The notes: generated by a model from the sequence alone, not told the origin. Shown: positions 23,401 to 35,841, numbered from the stretch's first letter. The stretch is 64,000 bases of DNA from Maylandia zebra (GCF_041146795.1 NC_135173.1:68860251-68924250), one strand, 5' to 3'. Numbers and translations are program-made.

Positions 23401-26400
23401 CTCCTGCAGGGCAGCTTCCTTTCTAACATCCTTCAACAAACCTTCCTCACTGTCCCTTGTTTGCACATGCCCAACACAACCTCAACCTGGCCAATGTAGA
23501 ACAATGTAGACATTTTTTCCAACATGTGCAGTCCCAATGATATTGTTCTTCCTAATCCTATCCATTCTCTCCACCCTCAAAAAGAATCCCAGCATCTTTG
23601 CTTTCCCCAAACTCACCTCCAAGAACTGCAATCTATTAAGAACTCTGCTGCCCCCTTACTCTACTGCACTCACTCTAGAGACTATATCACCACATCCTAA
23701 AAAGAACATTACTGGCTGCACACTGACTATAGTATTGAGTGCAAACTCCTAATCAACTTTTAAGCCTTCAACAACCTCGCCCCCGCCACCCTGAGGGATT
23801 GTCTTTACTGTCACTCTCCCACAACACTGCTAACACTAACCTCCTTACCCCCATCATCAAAATCATAAATCTGAGGGTACAATCCTTTGCCACTGCTAAT
23901 TGCACCCTCTGGAACTTCCTCTGCTCATTAGATTCTCTCTAGAACTTTAAATCACAGCTCAAAATCACCTGTTCAAACTAGCATTTCCTACCTGACCATC
24001 CTCCAAAACTGACCTTTCTATTCTGTTGAGCTGGTCTTTAGAAAGATCCTTGACTTTCTTTAAATTACCATTTGGACAAAGGTAACAATCACTGGAAAAA
24101 TGATAGTAATGAATTATCTTTTTTTTTTTTTACATAAAGATAGCAAAGATAGCAAAAGTGTCTAGGAAGTAGTTACAAAGGTAAAAGCTTCAATAAATGA
24201 TGACAAACACATACCTGGAGGTTCCTTGACAACTTTCTTCATCATTCTAGTATCTATAGAATCTGTAATAAAGTCTATTAGTCATGTGATTTCATAAATT
24301 GAACAAAGTTGAGACTAATCACATTGTACTTACCAATCTGTGGATATACAAGATTTCCTTCATTGACCTCACGCTCCGCTCCGACCTCCTCACGCTCCGC
24401 TCCGACCTCCTCACGCTCCGCTCCGACCTCCTCACGCTCCGCTCCGACCTCCTCACGCTCCGCTCCGACCTCCTCACGCTCCGCTCCGACCTCCTCACGC
24501 TCCGCTCCGACCTCCTCACGCTCCGCTCCGACCTCACTTTCTTCACTTGAATCTGTCAACTGTAGGTTATCTAACAAAATAAAAGATTGTCTTAATGAAT
24601 TATAAGGTTATAGTGCAGGAAACGTGTATAATTCTTAACCTTAACACCACTTTACCTTCGATTTCAATCTCTTCAAGTGTTTTGCCTTGAAGGCTTTTGA
24701 GAGACCCTTTCTCCATGGCAATCAGTAGTTTGGATATTTTGGCAAGCTGGGTAGTAGCCTCTGGAAGTCTATAATATTCGCGATGAACACGAATATCATG
24801 ACCTAGGAAGTTGGCAACTTGGTCTAACTCGTGATTCTTGAGGTTTAAGATCTGAGACAAAGTTGCGACATGTTTGCGCAACTGCGTTGAACGTAGGTGT
24901 TCAGGGTTTTCAGCCCCACATTCAGTCGCATAAATCCTCAAACAGTCCTGTCCTCTGTAGGGAGTCAGACAATGAGGTCTGGCAAACAGGAATATGTTTT
25001 CTGCCAGAACACCACAGTCTTGTCTTTTCTCTGTCAGCCGTGTTATGGCATTCACCATGTCTGGTGAAAGTAGCACTGCAACCTTGCGTCCTCGTTTACC
25101 CCTCAATTCTACACGACTGAAGTGTTGACAAAGGTAAAGTTCAAATTTTGTCAGTCCAATTGCAACATCCTTGTGCAGGGTACTAGTGTCTCTCTCCTGG
25201 AAGCCATTCAGTGTCATCTTTGAAATTTCTCCCCCTCTTCTCCTGTTAAATAGTATTACATTTGCCATGGTAGCTTTACAAAGTTCACTGTATGATTTTG
25301 GTGAACTATGCTCTTCCAAGTCCTTCAGTGCTTGTTCTGTAGTCTTCTCCAGATGTCTATGAAGACGCTGAACATCTTCTGTGAAAGGAAGTGTGGAAGG
25401 CTTGTTGAAGTGCCGCTCGTTTAGTGTGGTTAATGCAGTATGGGAGATGAGTTCTGACCACTTTGTAGCATAAAGGGTTTTGAAACTCTGGGTTGACTTT
25501 ATCAGTGCACTGTCTTCTGCCATCAGTGCTCTGCAATGTATAATATCACAGACTTTCTGCAGTGAGTGTCCCAACTTTAAAGCAAGGCTTGGAGTCGAGT
25601 AGCAGTTCTTTTCTTCATCATACCCACACACCTTCTTAACAGCTTTGATAACCACATTGAAATTTGCAGGTCTTACAGCATCCTCAAAAGTGTGTATTGA
25701 GCATTCTTTCCGAAGTGTGAGCAGAAGTCTTCCACATTCTCGGAGTGTCTGGCGAATGTAGTCAAATTTGGTGGGATCTTTCCCATGTTTGTTAAAGAAT
25801 GATTGAGCAAGCTGAAGAATAGAGAAGTCACTTCGCACAGTAGAAGTTATTTCATCATCTTTCATGACAGCTAATATCTTCCAAACACCGGGGGAAACTT
25901 GCTGACACAGAGCTGACTCACTCATACAGGCCAGGGACAAGACCTTTTTTCGTCCCCCCTCTGAATTGGCCTCCACTGGTTTTGAAGAACATTTACGAAC
26001 ATGTCTCCAAAGATCTCTTTTAAGATATAATGCCTCGCAATAAATGCAGTGAATATAGTCTTTTCCTTTGTAGGGTTTTTTTGATGTGCGTCTGGTTTTT
26101 AATGATCCAATCCCACTTGCGATGACCTCCGAGTTATGTCTGTGGTTTCCTTTGTTTCGCAGCTTAGAAAGCATTTTCAAACGGTCTTTGGACTTCTTGG
26201 GAAGACTTAAAACTCGAGCAACATCTGCATGTGATTTCTCATGAGTTTTTAAATGACGTGTAAACTTTGTCTGTAGTTTTCCACAAATGTAGCAGTATGT
26301 TTTGTTTCTTAGTGAGGAGGATGTTTTTAAGGAATCTTCAGCCGTAGTATTAGAGTCATCAACAATGCCTTCAGCATCAGACTTTTCTGCTGTGGCAATA

Positions 26401-29400
26401 ACCCCTGATACGTCGAGCTGTCTTGTGCCAATTCCATCTTCAGATATTGATTCGGCATCTTCTGAAATTCTTTGTCCTACTCTCTCTAAAAAACTTTCTA
26501 GGCGAGGTCTTTTCGTTTTGCAAGCAGATTGACTGCTGGAGATCTCAGAGTTCTGTACTTGTTTGCAACTTATATTTAAAGGCTCTGATTTGTTGTCCCA
26601 TGAGCTGTCTGAGTCAGCTATAGAATCTGGCACATATTCCTCTTCTGATGAAGCCCCCTCACTTGAACTATCTTCACTAAAGACCTAATAACAATCAAAA
26701 ACACAAAGTAAGACTTTGTTTACCTTACATATTTTACTGAGAAGAATTCTGCAAAAACACTTACCTCTGGAAGAGGTTCAGTGAGGTTCACCTTGTGGCT
26801 AACATAACATCTTTTGTGCCAGGACTGGTAGCAAACTAGACAGAGAAAAATTAAGTTAATAAAAGAAAGGTAGTTAAAGCCGCTTTCCCCAATTTAAAAA
26901 AACAGGCTAGATGGAAGCATAAACACAGTCAAGAAGGCTCCCCCCTCCCATTGGATATTATCCATAGGCCACACCCCCTGGTGTGCTTTGCTGCTAAACA
27001 GGCCAGTGCATAGTGTGGTGGAGCCATGTTAATGTAGAATTTAAGGAGTCAGGAAAGACTGTTCTATCGTTTTTCTGGACTGAGCCATGTTATTGGCTGA
27101 TGGTTTTAGACAAATGCAACAGAACCACTTCATTTTTTTTTCTTTAATCTCCAAACAACATTTATAGCTATGCTTTGTTAAAATGTTGTTATGAACATGA
27201 AAAAAAAATATGTTAGGCTAACTTGTTTTTGCAAATTGGGTATAGCAGCTTTAATAATGACATGGTAAGTAAATATGTAAAAAGTGCAGATGTAAAAGGT
27301 TCATTATGAACATATATCATATTTACTTATGGATTAGTTTTTATAGTGTTCCTTATGGATCATATTTAAGATATTCTAATGTACCCAACCTTCCATAATT
27401 AAATAATTACCTTCACATCTCACACCACTCCATTTCAGAGGCGAAAAAGGTCCTCCACATGCAAAACATTTTTCTAAACTTGACATTTCGTCAGGGACTA
27501 GATCATGATCGCAGTCCTGTTTGGTAAAAAAAAAACAAAAAAAAAAAAAAGTGTAATCAAAAACAAAATTCATACTTTTGTGATGTAAAATATCACAACC
27601 AAATAGTTGTTTTGGTTCCTCTTTAAAAAGGAGTTAAGGACGGAAGAAAAAAAAAAAAAAAAAAAAAAAAAAAAACAGGTTCAAGTGTTACTAAAACTAT
27701 TAAATCAATTTTTGTAACTTTTGCAATGCAAAATTTAAAGGGAAAAATACCTGCTGTATATAGATCAATTTTCAAAACAATTTGTTCTTCTAGGTTTTAT
27801 ATTATGGTATATATTACAAAACCACAATGAAAAGAAAATTCATTGTGGACCCACAACACCCAAAAAAGATTAGACTTACAATTTGTTCTTTCTGAAATGA
27901 GAAGATGTGTCCAAAGTTTTGACTGGGAGTGTAAAAAAGTATAATTAAATCATGAAGTCATGAATCCATCAAGACATAACGGATGGCCTTTACACAACAA
28001 TGTTACATAAATGTGCTTAGCATTAACAGGAAAGAGTTTAGCGATTGTTTCGGTTGTATTTACATGCTCCTTCCTATAGTAAGCTTCATTCTTGCTCCTT
28101 GATCAGCTGAAATTCAAATATGCGATCTAACTACATCAGAGTTCATTTCAACCAAGCCGAGAACTACGTCTTTATGCAAACCAGATTTAGGGTTGGGGTT
28201 TCATACTTCTTGTTTCAAATCTCAGTCCTCCTAATGCGTGCATCTTACTTGGTCAAGATAACCAAGGACCCACATACCTCAATACTGCCTAATAACTAGC
28301 ACCTCAGTCTACAACTAAAACAATCTGACACTGAAACTCCAATTTACCTTTGTTGCGTCGTTAGGAGAGGAACTGGCTGCATTCTCATCCACAGCCTGAG
28401 ATGGCACCATGTTGGATTTCTAAAGAAGAAGCGTGAATAATGAATGGCAGTCTTTGGGTCTAGCCAAGATGAATACAGTCCTCCTAATGTCTGGACCTGT
28501 CCAGTTGAGTAATACACAGGACCCGTGTGTGTATGCACAATTGCCAGAGTAACTCTCATTGATCTGAATTAATTTCTAAACTCAGTCCTCCTAATGTCTG
28601 GACCTGTCCAGTTGAGTAATACACAGGACCCGTGTGTGTGGGCGCACTTGTAGGTAGAACTCAGTTGTTTATACTTCCTGTTTCAAATCTCAGTCCTCCT
28701 AATGCGTGCATCTTACTTGGTCAAGATAACCAAGGACCCACATACCTCAATACTGCCTAATAACTAGCACCTCAGTCTACAACTAAAACAATCTGACACT
28801 GAAACTCCAATTTACCTTTGTTGCGTCGTTAGGAGAGGAACTGGCTGCATTCTCATCCACAGCCTGAGATGCCACCATGTTGGATTTCTAAGGAAGAAGC
28901 ATGAATAATGAATGGCAGTCTTTGGGTCTAGCCAAGATGAATACAGTCCTCCTAATGTCTGGACCTGTCCAGTTGAGTAATACACAGGACCCGTGTGTGT
29001 GGGCGCACTTGTAGGTAGAACTCAGTTGTTTATACTTCCTGTTTCAAATCTCAGTCCTCCTAATGCGTGCATCTTACTTGGTCAAGATAACCAAGGACCC
29101 ACATACCTCAATACTGCCTAATAACTAGCACCTCAGTCTACAACTAAAACAATCTGACACTGAAACTCCAATTTACCTTTGTTGTGTCGTTAGGAGAGGA
29201 ACTGGCTGCATTCTCATCCACAGCCTGAGATGGCACCATGTTGGATTTCTAAGGAAGAAGCGTGAATAATGAATGGCAGTCTTTGGGTCTAGCCAAGATG
29301 AATACAGTCCTCCTAATGTCTGGACCTGTCCAGTTGAGTAATACACAGGACCCGTGTGTGTATGCACAATTGCCAGAGTAACTCTCATTGATCTGAATTC

Positions 29401-31679
29401 ATTTCGAAACTCGGTCCTCCTAATGTCTGGACCTGTCCAGTTGAGTAATACACAGGACCCGTGTGTGTGGGCGCACTTGTAGGTAGAACTCAGTTGTTTA
29501 TATTTCCTGTTTCAAATCTCAGTCCTCCTAATGCGTGCATCTTACTTGGTCAAGATAACCAAGGACCCACATACCTCAATACTGCCTAATAACTAGCACC
29601 TCAGTCTACAACTAAAACAATCTGACACTGAAACTCCAATTTACCTTTGTTGCGTCGTTAGGAGAGGAACTGGCTGCATTCTCATCCACAGCCTGAGATG
29701 GCACCATGTTGGATTTCTAAGGAAGAAGCGTGAATAATGAATGGCAGTCTTTGGGTCTAGCCAAGATGAATACAGTCCTCCTAATGTCTGGACCTGTCCA
29801 GTTGAGTAATACACAGGACCCGTGTGTGTGGGCGCACTTGTAGGTAGAACTCAGTTGTTTATACTTCCTGTTTCAAATCTCAGTCCTCCTAATGCGTGCA
29901 TCTTACTTGGTCAAGATAACCAAGGACCCACATACCTCAATACTGCCTAATAACTAGCACCTCAGTCTACAACTAAAACAATCTGACACTGAAACTCCAA
30001 TTTACCTTTGTTGTGTCGTTAGGAGAGGAACTGGCTGCATTCTCATCCACAGCCTGAGATGGCACCATGTTGGATTTCTAAGGAAGAAGCGTGAATAATG
30101 AATGGCAGTCTTTGGGTCTAGCCAAGATGAATACAGTCCTCCTAATGTCTGGACCTGTCCAGTTGAGTAATACACAGGACCCGTGTGTGTATGCACAATT
30201 GCCAGAGTAACTCTCATTGATCTGAATTCATTTCGAAACTCGGTCCTCCTAATGTCTGGACCTGTCCAGTTGAGTAATACACAGGACCCGTGTGTGTGGG
30301 CGCACTTGTAGGTAGAACTCAGTTGTTTATATTTCCTGTTTCAAATCTCAGTCCTCCTAATGCGTGCATCTTACTTGGTCAAGATAACCAAGGACCCACA
30401 TACCTCAATACTGCCTAATAACTAGCACCTCAGTCTACAACTAAAACAATCTGACACTGAAACTCCAATTTACCTTTGTTGCGTCGTTAGGAGAGGAACT
30501 GGCTGCATTCTCATCCACAGCCTGAGATGGCACCATGTTGGATTTCTAAGGAAGAAGCGTGAATAATGAATGGCAGTCTTTGGGTCTAGCCAAGATGAAT
30601 ACAGTCCTCCTAATGTCTGGACCTGTCCAGTTGAGTATTACACAGGACCCGTGTGTGTATGCATACTTTTCAGTATAGCCTTTATTCATTTAATACTATT
30701 TATACTTATACTGTACTATTTACATTATACCTTGCTTCTCCATGGCCAGTTGGAATCACCATAGTTATAGGTGATTTCTTCTCCTGGACCAATATCTTTG
30801 ATTGCAAACAAACAGAGATGGGGCCTTCCATCCACTCTGGTAACTGTCATTTTACTGTTTGGATTCACATTATCGTCATTTACAAGTCTGCCAAGTGAGC
30901 CGTCCTCTCTGGTAGCATCAACACTAAAACAAAAAGTATACAATAACAATTACACTCTGTAAAGAAAGTCATTAAGTATATTAGGTTGTAGAACGTCTGA
31001 ATAACATTTTAATATTCAATTCAAAATATTATTTGAATATTATAATTTGTAAACCTCATGTATTTTATCCTTTATCAAAGCAGTTACATACCATAACTGT
31101 TTTCCATTGAACTTGAAATCAAATATGAAAACCTTGAGTGCATCATGGTAAAGTTTCATTCGGTTTTCTTGTTCCTCTTTAGTTATGATTTGTCCTCTGT
31201 ACTCAAAAAGAAAATCTCCCTTTTGAAATGACCGACAGCTGAATACACCGCGACCTAAAGACACACATCAAAAACAAATTGGGCAATAAACTATAAACCA
31301 TTTAATTAAAATCCTTCTTGTTTTTAAATATGTTTTTTATTTGATTATATTGTATTATTTATTTTGGAACATGTAACATGTTCATAATTCCTTGGGGAAA
31401 GACAAGGAAAAAATAGAAATATAATAATAATAATAATAAAACAAGTATAATTATATTCGTGATTATTAATTTTCTCATGCATGGTATGCTACAAAAAAAC
31501 TACAAAAAACATAAAAATTTCTATTTTGAGAAGCTGACTGCATTCTTTGGAATCAACTCACCTTTAAATGAATCAATATACCTCACATCAAATCCTGCCT
31601 TGTCTTCACCTAAGGAGCAGTAATACCTAGCATCTTGTATGGGATTTATTTTAGCTCTCCGTGGCCTTGTTGCCGCCAT
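20440..31679 (-). CDS. SET methyltransferase-zinc finger-tyrosine recombinase fusion protein of a transposon
   Basis: Sixteen coding exons join in phase to about 1,243 codons: 31,679-31,562; 31,254-31,092; 30,923-30,731; six 72-nt exons ending 30,474, 30,006, 29,645, 29,177, 28,816, 28,348; 27,516-27,411; 26,835-26,765; 26,684-24,656; 24,570-24,334; 24,262-24,215; 22,066-21,968; 20,675-20,440 (TAG). Residues about 20-155 form a KMT5A-like SET domain (GRGVFSC, FEYRGQII, CVDATRE, ITYNYGD). Residues 159-302 are six near-identical segments. C319-C322-C336-C339-H344-C347 form a zinc module. C2H2 (492-509) and C2HC (574-593) fingers follow. The recombinase part has RRRGGE (842-847), QLRKH (962-966), LGH (988-990) and YY (998-999), in the order of a tyrosine recombinase. 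Eight EVGAERE repeats and a basic C-terminal domain (HPWSPTEV...IRDFVRNRG) end it. The model carries no stop or frameshift. Inference: an integrase with a chromatin-targeting or modifying arm. One gene rather than two is supported only by phase and order. Confidence 0.75.
20730..21100. mobile_element. MITE with TTAA ends in a recombinase-gene intron
   Basis: Terminal inverted repeats TTAAAGGGGAC(G/A)TATTATGC face each other at 20,730 and 21,100, and each begins with TTAA, the target site of piggyBac- and Kolobok-type transposons. At 371 bp with no ORF it is a non-autonomous copy. It sits in the last intron of the SET/recombinase gene. Confidence 0.75.
22314..23240. mobile_element. Non-autonomous hAT transposon with 8-bp target duplication
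   Basis: Inverted ends TAGTGATGGG and CCCATCACTA at 22,322 and 23,232 are bordered by a perfect 8-bp direct repeat CTCCGGTG (22,314-22,321 and 23,233-23,240). Eight-bp duplications are diagnostic of hAT elements. The subterminal zones are packed with GAGCCGGCTC words, likely transposase binding sites. The interior is AT-rich without a transposase ORF. It interrupts an intron of the SET/recombinase gene, so it arrived later. Confidence 0.9.
23480..24060 (+). mobile_element. Decayed L2-type LINE fragment
   Basis: The forward sequence, read across frames, resembles the end of an L2-family reverse-transcriptase ORF (words like NSAAPLLYCTHSRDYIT and KAFNNLAPATLRD). Frame breaks show it is dead. 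It lies within an intron of the SET/recombinase gene, in antisense orientation. Confidence 0.6.
24367..24535 (-). repeat. 21-bp coding minisatellite, eight copies
   Basis: Eight nearly identical 21-bp units encode EVGAERE in the minus-strand frame within the exon 24,570-24,334. The unit length is a multiple of three, so copy-number change would keep the frame. The encoded stretch is highly charged, probably a flexible or helical linker. Confidence 0.9.
28199..30666 (-). repeat. 829-bp tandem array that multiplies a 72-bp exon
   Basis: The array repeats with a period of 829 bp, each unit being two related halves (469 and 360 bp spacing). Six copies of one exon (starts 30,545, 30,077, 29,716, 29,248, 28,887, 28,419) each have a TTAG acceptor and a G|GTAAAT donor and encode 24 codons in phase 0 containing MVPSQAVDENAASSS. 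Copies differ by only a few bases, for example one Pro to Ala change, so the amplification is recent or homogenised. Intronic parts carry the short inverted repeat TGGACCTGTCCA. Confidence 0.92.
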
Positions 31680-32289
31680 CCCCTGCAAAGATCAGGTATT
31701 AATGACTTTAGAAATAACACATTATACTACAAAATGTATGTAGACATAGAAATAAACAGATCGAAAAATCTATTTATGTTGGGGAGAGCTCCCCTAAAGG
31801 TTCCAAATATCTGTGTTCCTCCTATCTTGTATCACTGTGTGTCAGAGGCTGCATGCCCTACCTGTGGAAGTTCTGTTTCGTATATTTTATTTGGTCTAAG
31901 GTTACTGCAAATCTTAATGAGTTAATTTTCATATCCACATTTCCTTAACCTTTTATATTTCTTAAAGTTATAAATTAAAATAATGATTTAGTATGGTTGA
32001 ACAATAAGCATATTTGTCCTACAGTTTTTGTTTCATTTGTAAAATATTTTCTGAAAACAGATCTCACTAGTTTTAAAACCACAAGTTTTGTGATGCTAAA
32101 ACCAAAATTAATCAAACCAACAGCAACAGAATGTCAAACTTTTGCTACTAGCATGCTGGCTAGCTAAACTGTCAAAAATTAGATACTTTGGTGTATCCGA
32201 ACGTAATATAATAACCTATATTACTTTGCTTTATTGGATGAATATATTTATATAAACATCATGTGTAAGGGAATTTGTATGGTTCTCAC

Positions 32290-32400
32290 CTGATCTTCCA
32301 CGAAAGCAGTAAGATAAAAGCTGTCTCATTAAATCCTCATGTCGTGCACCTGAACTCTTTAGTGTCCTCTTCTTCTTCTTCTGCTCTTTAAATGTTCATG
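32290..32400 (-). other. Probable 5' untranslated first exon of the SET/recombinase gene
   Basis: A good minus-strand donor (AG|GTGAGA) at 32,290 lies upstream of the acceptor CTTTGCAG that leads into GGGATGG at 31,679. The exon upstream of that donor would be non-coding. Its 5' end cannot be fixed; no TATA box was seen. Confidence 0.4.
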
Positions 32401-32929
32401 GTGGTTGGCAACCAGCGTAGATGTACATTAGCGCCCCCATAGTGCTGAGGAGTGGATATCATTGGCCAAGAACAGTGGATTAACACTGGGATTCTTGCAA
32501 ATAGAATGCTATGATGTAATAGAGTTAAATTGCTCTAGTGCATTCTGACATAACTCACTTGGAATATGTAGACTTAATAATACTGTATAAAATGTAATTT
32601 TTCCAAAAGACTGATATTTATGCTTCTAAATTTTTAAAGAATGAAACAAAAGTAGTAAATGGGGATGATGAGTTTTAGTAACAACTTCAAAGTTATTTGG
32701 CTAAAAGAGTTTTAAAATTCAAATAATTAACTTGGACCAAAAAGGCATATTATTGCTACAATGAGATTGGTGAATAAAAATAGATTAGACCACAGATATT
32801 TAAGTATTGCAGCAATACAATTAATTTTCATGACCTTAAGTGTTTTTGTGATGCTTTCTTTTTCTTTTTAAATAGTAAAAACTCATGACATAATTAGGAC
32901 AAAGTTTATAATGAAATAGAAAAATCTTT

Positions 32930-33805
32930 ATTATTGTGGCTGGTCTGGGATGCTGCTGCAGGTGAGATGGACTCACCTGCATTGTATCTACAATCTGTTA
33001 CAGCAACCGTATAATTATTGTAATTGTTGGACAGCGCAAGGGAACGACCGGCTCAGGTGAGCCACAGGCTGGTGCGCTAGCGGGATGGGGGTGCCGCTGG
33101 AAGCGTGGGCGGTCCCTGGAACCACCTCGTCACCAGCGCCGCTAGATCTACAGGCGAACGCCCAGGTAGTCACTTCCCCGTGGCTGGGCTGGGGAGCTGA
33201 TGCTCCAGGCCTATTCCCTCGCTTGCTCATGGAGGGGGGGGGGGGGGGAGGTGGCTCCTCGGTCTTAGTCGGGGGAAGAGGGTATGTGGCGGGGCGTGTT
33301 CTGCGATGCCGCTGCATGTGAGATGGACCCACCTGCACGGCATCTATAATCACACCACGCTGGCTTAAAACTTGTGCTCTGCTTGTGGTGTTGTTTGTGG
33401 TGATGTGTACGGCAGACACAAACATACCTTCCCACCCTCATACACACAACCACAAACACTCGGCCCTCACCCAACGTGGACACAGACATAAATGGACACT
33501 GTACACACAATCACACTCCCCAAACATTCTCTACATCCCAGGTCCAGGTATTCTTGCCCCGGAGGGGGAACTCATACCCAGACCCAGATGTTGCCCTCCT
33601 CCCTGAGGTGGAAATCAAGCAGACCGTCCCCGGCTCCGCAGTGGCAGGGGGCCGCTGCAACCCAGGCCTCGATCAGATGGCTAATTCCACCTTCAGGCCC
33701 CCCCGCCCTGACGGCTGGCAGAGAGTGGGGCTCTGTGAAGACCCCATGCCTCCCTCCGCTCGCTCATATGTAGTGTTGCTGCGTGCTGTTCTAAAGTGCA
33801 TTTAA
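32930..33805. repeat. Unclassified dispersed repeat with internal duplication
   Basis: Two related segments, near 32,945-33,000 and 33,295-33,350, share GTGAGATGGAC(T/C)CACCTGCA(T/C), so part of it is a direct duplication. A run of about 16 G is at 33,234-33,249. The open frames are short and featureless. It lies beside the LINE relic and may be part of it, but I cannot name a family. Confidence 0.45.
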
Positions 33806-33814
33806 AACACGGGA

Positions 33815-34965
33815 GGAGATGTCATCTGTTCTTTTGATATTCATCAGAACCCTGGCTGCAGCATTTTGGATCAGCTGAAGACTTTTAGTTGCATTATGTG
33901 GACTTCCTGATAGTTAAGAGTTATAGTAATGCAGCCTTGAAGTAACAAAGGCATCAACTAGTTTTTCAGCATCACTCCTGGATGGGATGTTTCTAATTTT
34001 AGCAATATTACGGAGGTGGAAGGAGGAGACCCTAGAAACCTCTTTCATGTCAGATCTAAATGACATGTCTTTGTCAAAAAATAACACAGAGGTTCTTTGC
34101 TTTATTACTGGAGGCTAATTTAATGCCATCCAGATGAAGGGACTGACCAAGTAATTTGTTTTTCTGAGCTTCTGGTCCAAAGACAACTTCTGTCTTGTCG
34201 GAATTCAAAAGGAGGAAGTTTGAAGACATCCAGGTTTTTATGTCTTCCAAGCATGCCCGTAATCTTTATAACTGATTAGGTTCATCAGGATTTAGGTGTG
34301 CATAGCTATGGAAATTTATCCCATGCTGTCTAATGATTTTACCAATAGGGAACATATATATAGTAAAAAGGATCAGTCCAAGTACAGAACCCTGTGGTGT
34401 ACGCCACAAGTAACCATAGAGGTTGAAGAGGATTTATCATTTACGTAAACAAACCTTGAGTCTGTTGGACAAGTAAGATTTAAACCAGCCTAGTGCTGTT
34501 CCTTTGATCCCTGCAACATTTTCAAACCTTTCTATGAGAATATTGTGATTGAATGTGTCAAAAACAGCACTGAGGTCCAGTAGAACCAGAATGGTCACCA
34601 GTCCATTATCTGAGGCCATGAGAATATCATTAGTAACTTTCACCAGAGCTGTTTCAGTGCTATGATGAGCTCTAAAGCCAGATTGAAACTCTTCAAACAG
34701 GTCGTTATTGTTTAAGTGCTAACACACCTGATTGGCAACTATTACCTCAAGAATTTTAGATATGAAGGGAAGATTAGATATAGGTCTATAGTTCATTAAG
34801 TTGTCTTGATTAAAAGAGGGTTTCTTAAATAGAGGTTTAATTACAGCAACCTTAAAATCCTATGGTACGTATCCATTTTCTAAAAATAAATTCATTATAT
34901 CCAAAACTGGAGCAACAATTAAAGGAAATACCGCTTTAAATAGTTTGGTTCGGGATTAGGTCTAA
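33815..34965 (-). mobile_element. L2-type LINE reverse-transcriptase relic
   Basis: The minus strand encodes reverse-transcriptase blocks of a non-LTR element: LLDLSAVFDTFNHNIL at about 34,590-34,540, then ALGWFKSYLSNR, then VTCGVPQGSVLG after a frame break, then NFLLLNSDKTEVVFGP. Stops and a degraded YADD region (the catalytic Asp pair is lost) show that it is a pseudogene. Confidence 0.75.
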
Positions 34966-35841
34966 CATGCAGGTATGTATGTAGACCATGTCTACATACC
35001 TAAATGTCATAGTTCAGCTGTGTGCAGGCAGGAACGAGGAAAAGGACCCAAAATGCAGACTCTCGGAAGACTGGAGTGAAACTCAAAAACGGCAGCTTTA
35101 TTGCTGGTTGGAAAATAAGAGACAATACAAAACTAATCCACGGGGAGACACACAGCACAGGATTAGTGCCGTTTACGACGCGACAGGGAGCACAGAAAAT
35201 ACAGGGCTAAAATACACAGGGCATAACGAGGGGAATGAGAGGCAGGAGGTGAACACTGGTGGGAGACATCAGGGCTAATGAGACCAAGGAAGCAAAACTG
35301 AAAACACTGACATGAGACAAAGGCTGTATCCCAATTCAGGGTCTGCAGCCTTAAAGTACGCAGCCTCAACGATCCTCAAAGGCTGCGTACTCAAAGACCG
35401 CTAAGGCCGGAAGTAAGAGGCTTGTGAAATGGGACGGTCTAGCCTCCATCGCGCTGCCCAGGTTGCCTAGCAACCATAACACCAATCGCTGGAAACGTTT
35501 CATACAGTTTTGTTTGACAGAAATGAAAGAGAACATATTTTGTTTGTGTGTTTGTTTCTACACGAGCTTTGTGTGATTTAATAAGTATCTGAGGCTGAGA
35601 CCACAGGACTGTAAAACATGATTGTTGGCCTTCATATTTGTACTGCAGTCATTTAAGATTAGCTAGTAAATAACAATTAGCTAATGTTGTTCATGAGACT
35701 AAAGTCAGTGTAAATATGATATGGCCAATATTATAGTTATTATATTAATCATCATAAGCCATTACAGCAGTGAGTTTGAACTCTCAAATCAAATCACTTC
35801 TACAGCACATGTGAGTGAAATTCATGTGAGTGAACTCTGTG

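Noticed and set aside
28344..30217. Three identical 71-codon open frames spaced 829 bp apart
   Set aside because: They read through the repeated exon in its frame but extend upstream into intron; only the 24-codon exon has splice support.
28199..30666. CRISPR-like regular spacing
   Set aside because: The units are long tandem duplications of exon and intron in a eukaryotic gene, not short repeats with unique spacers.
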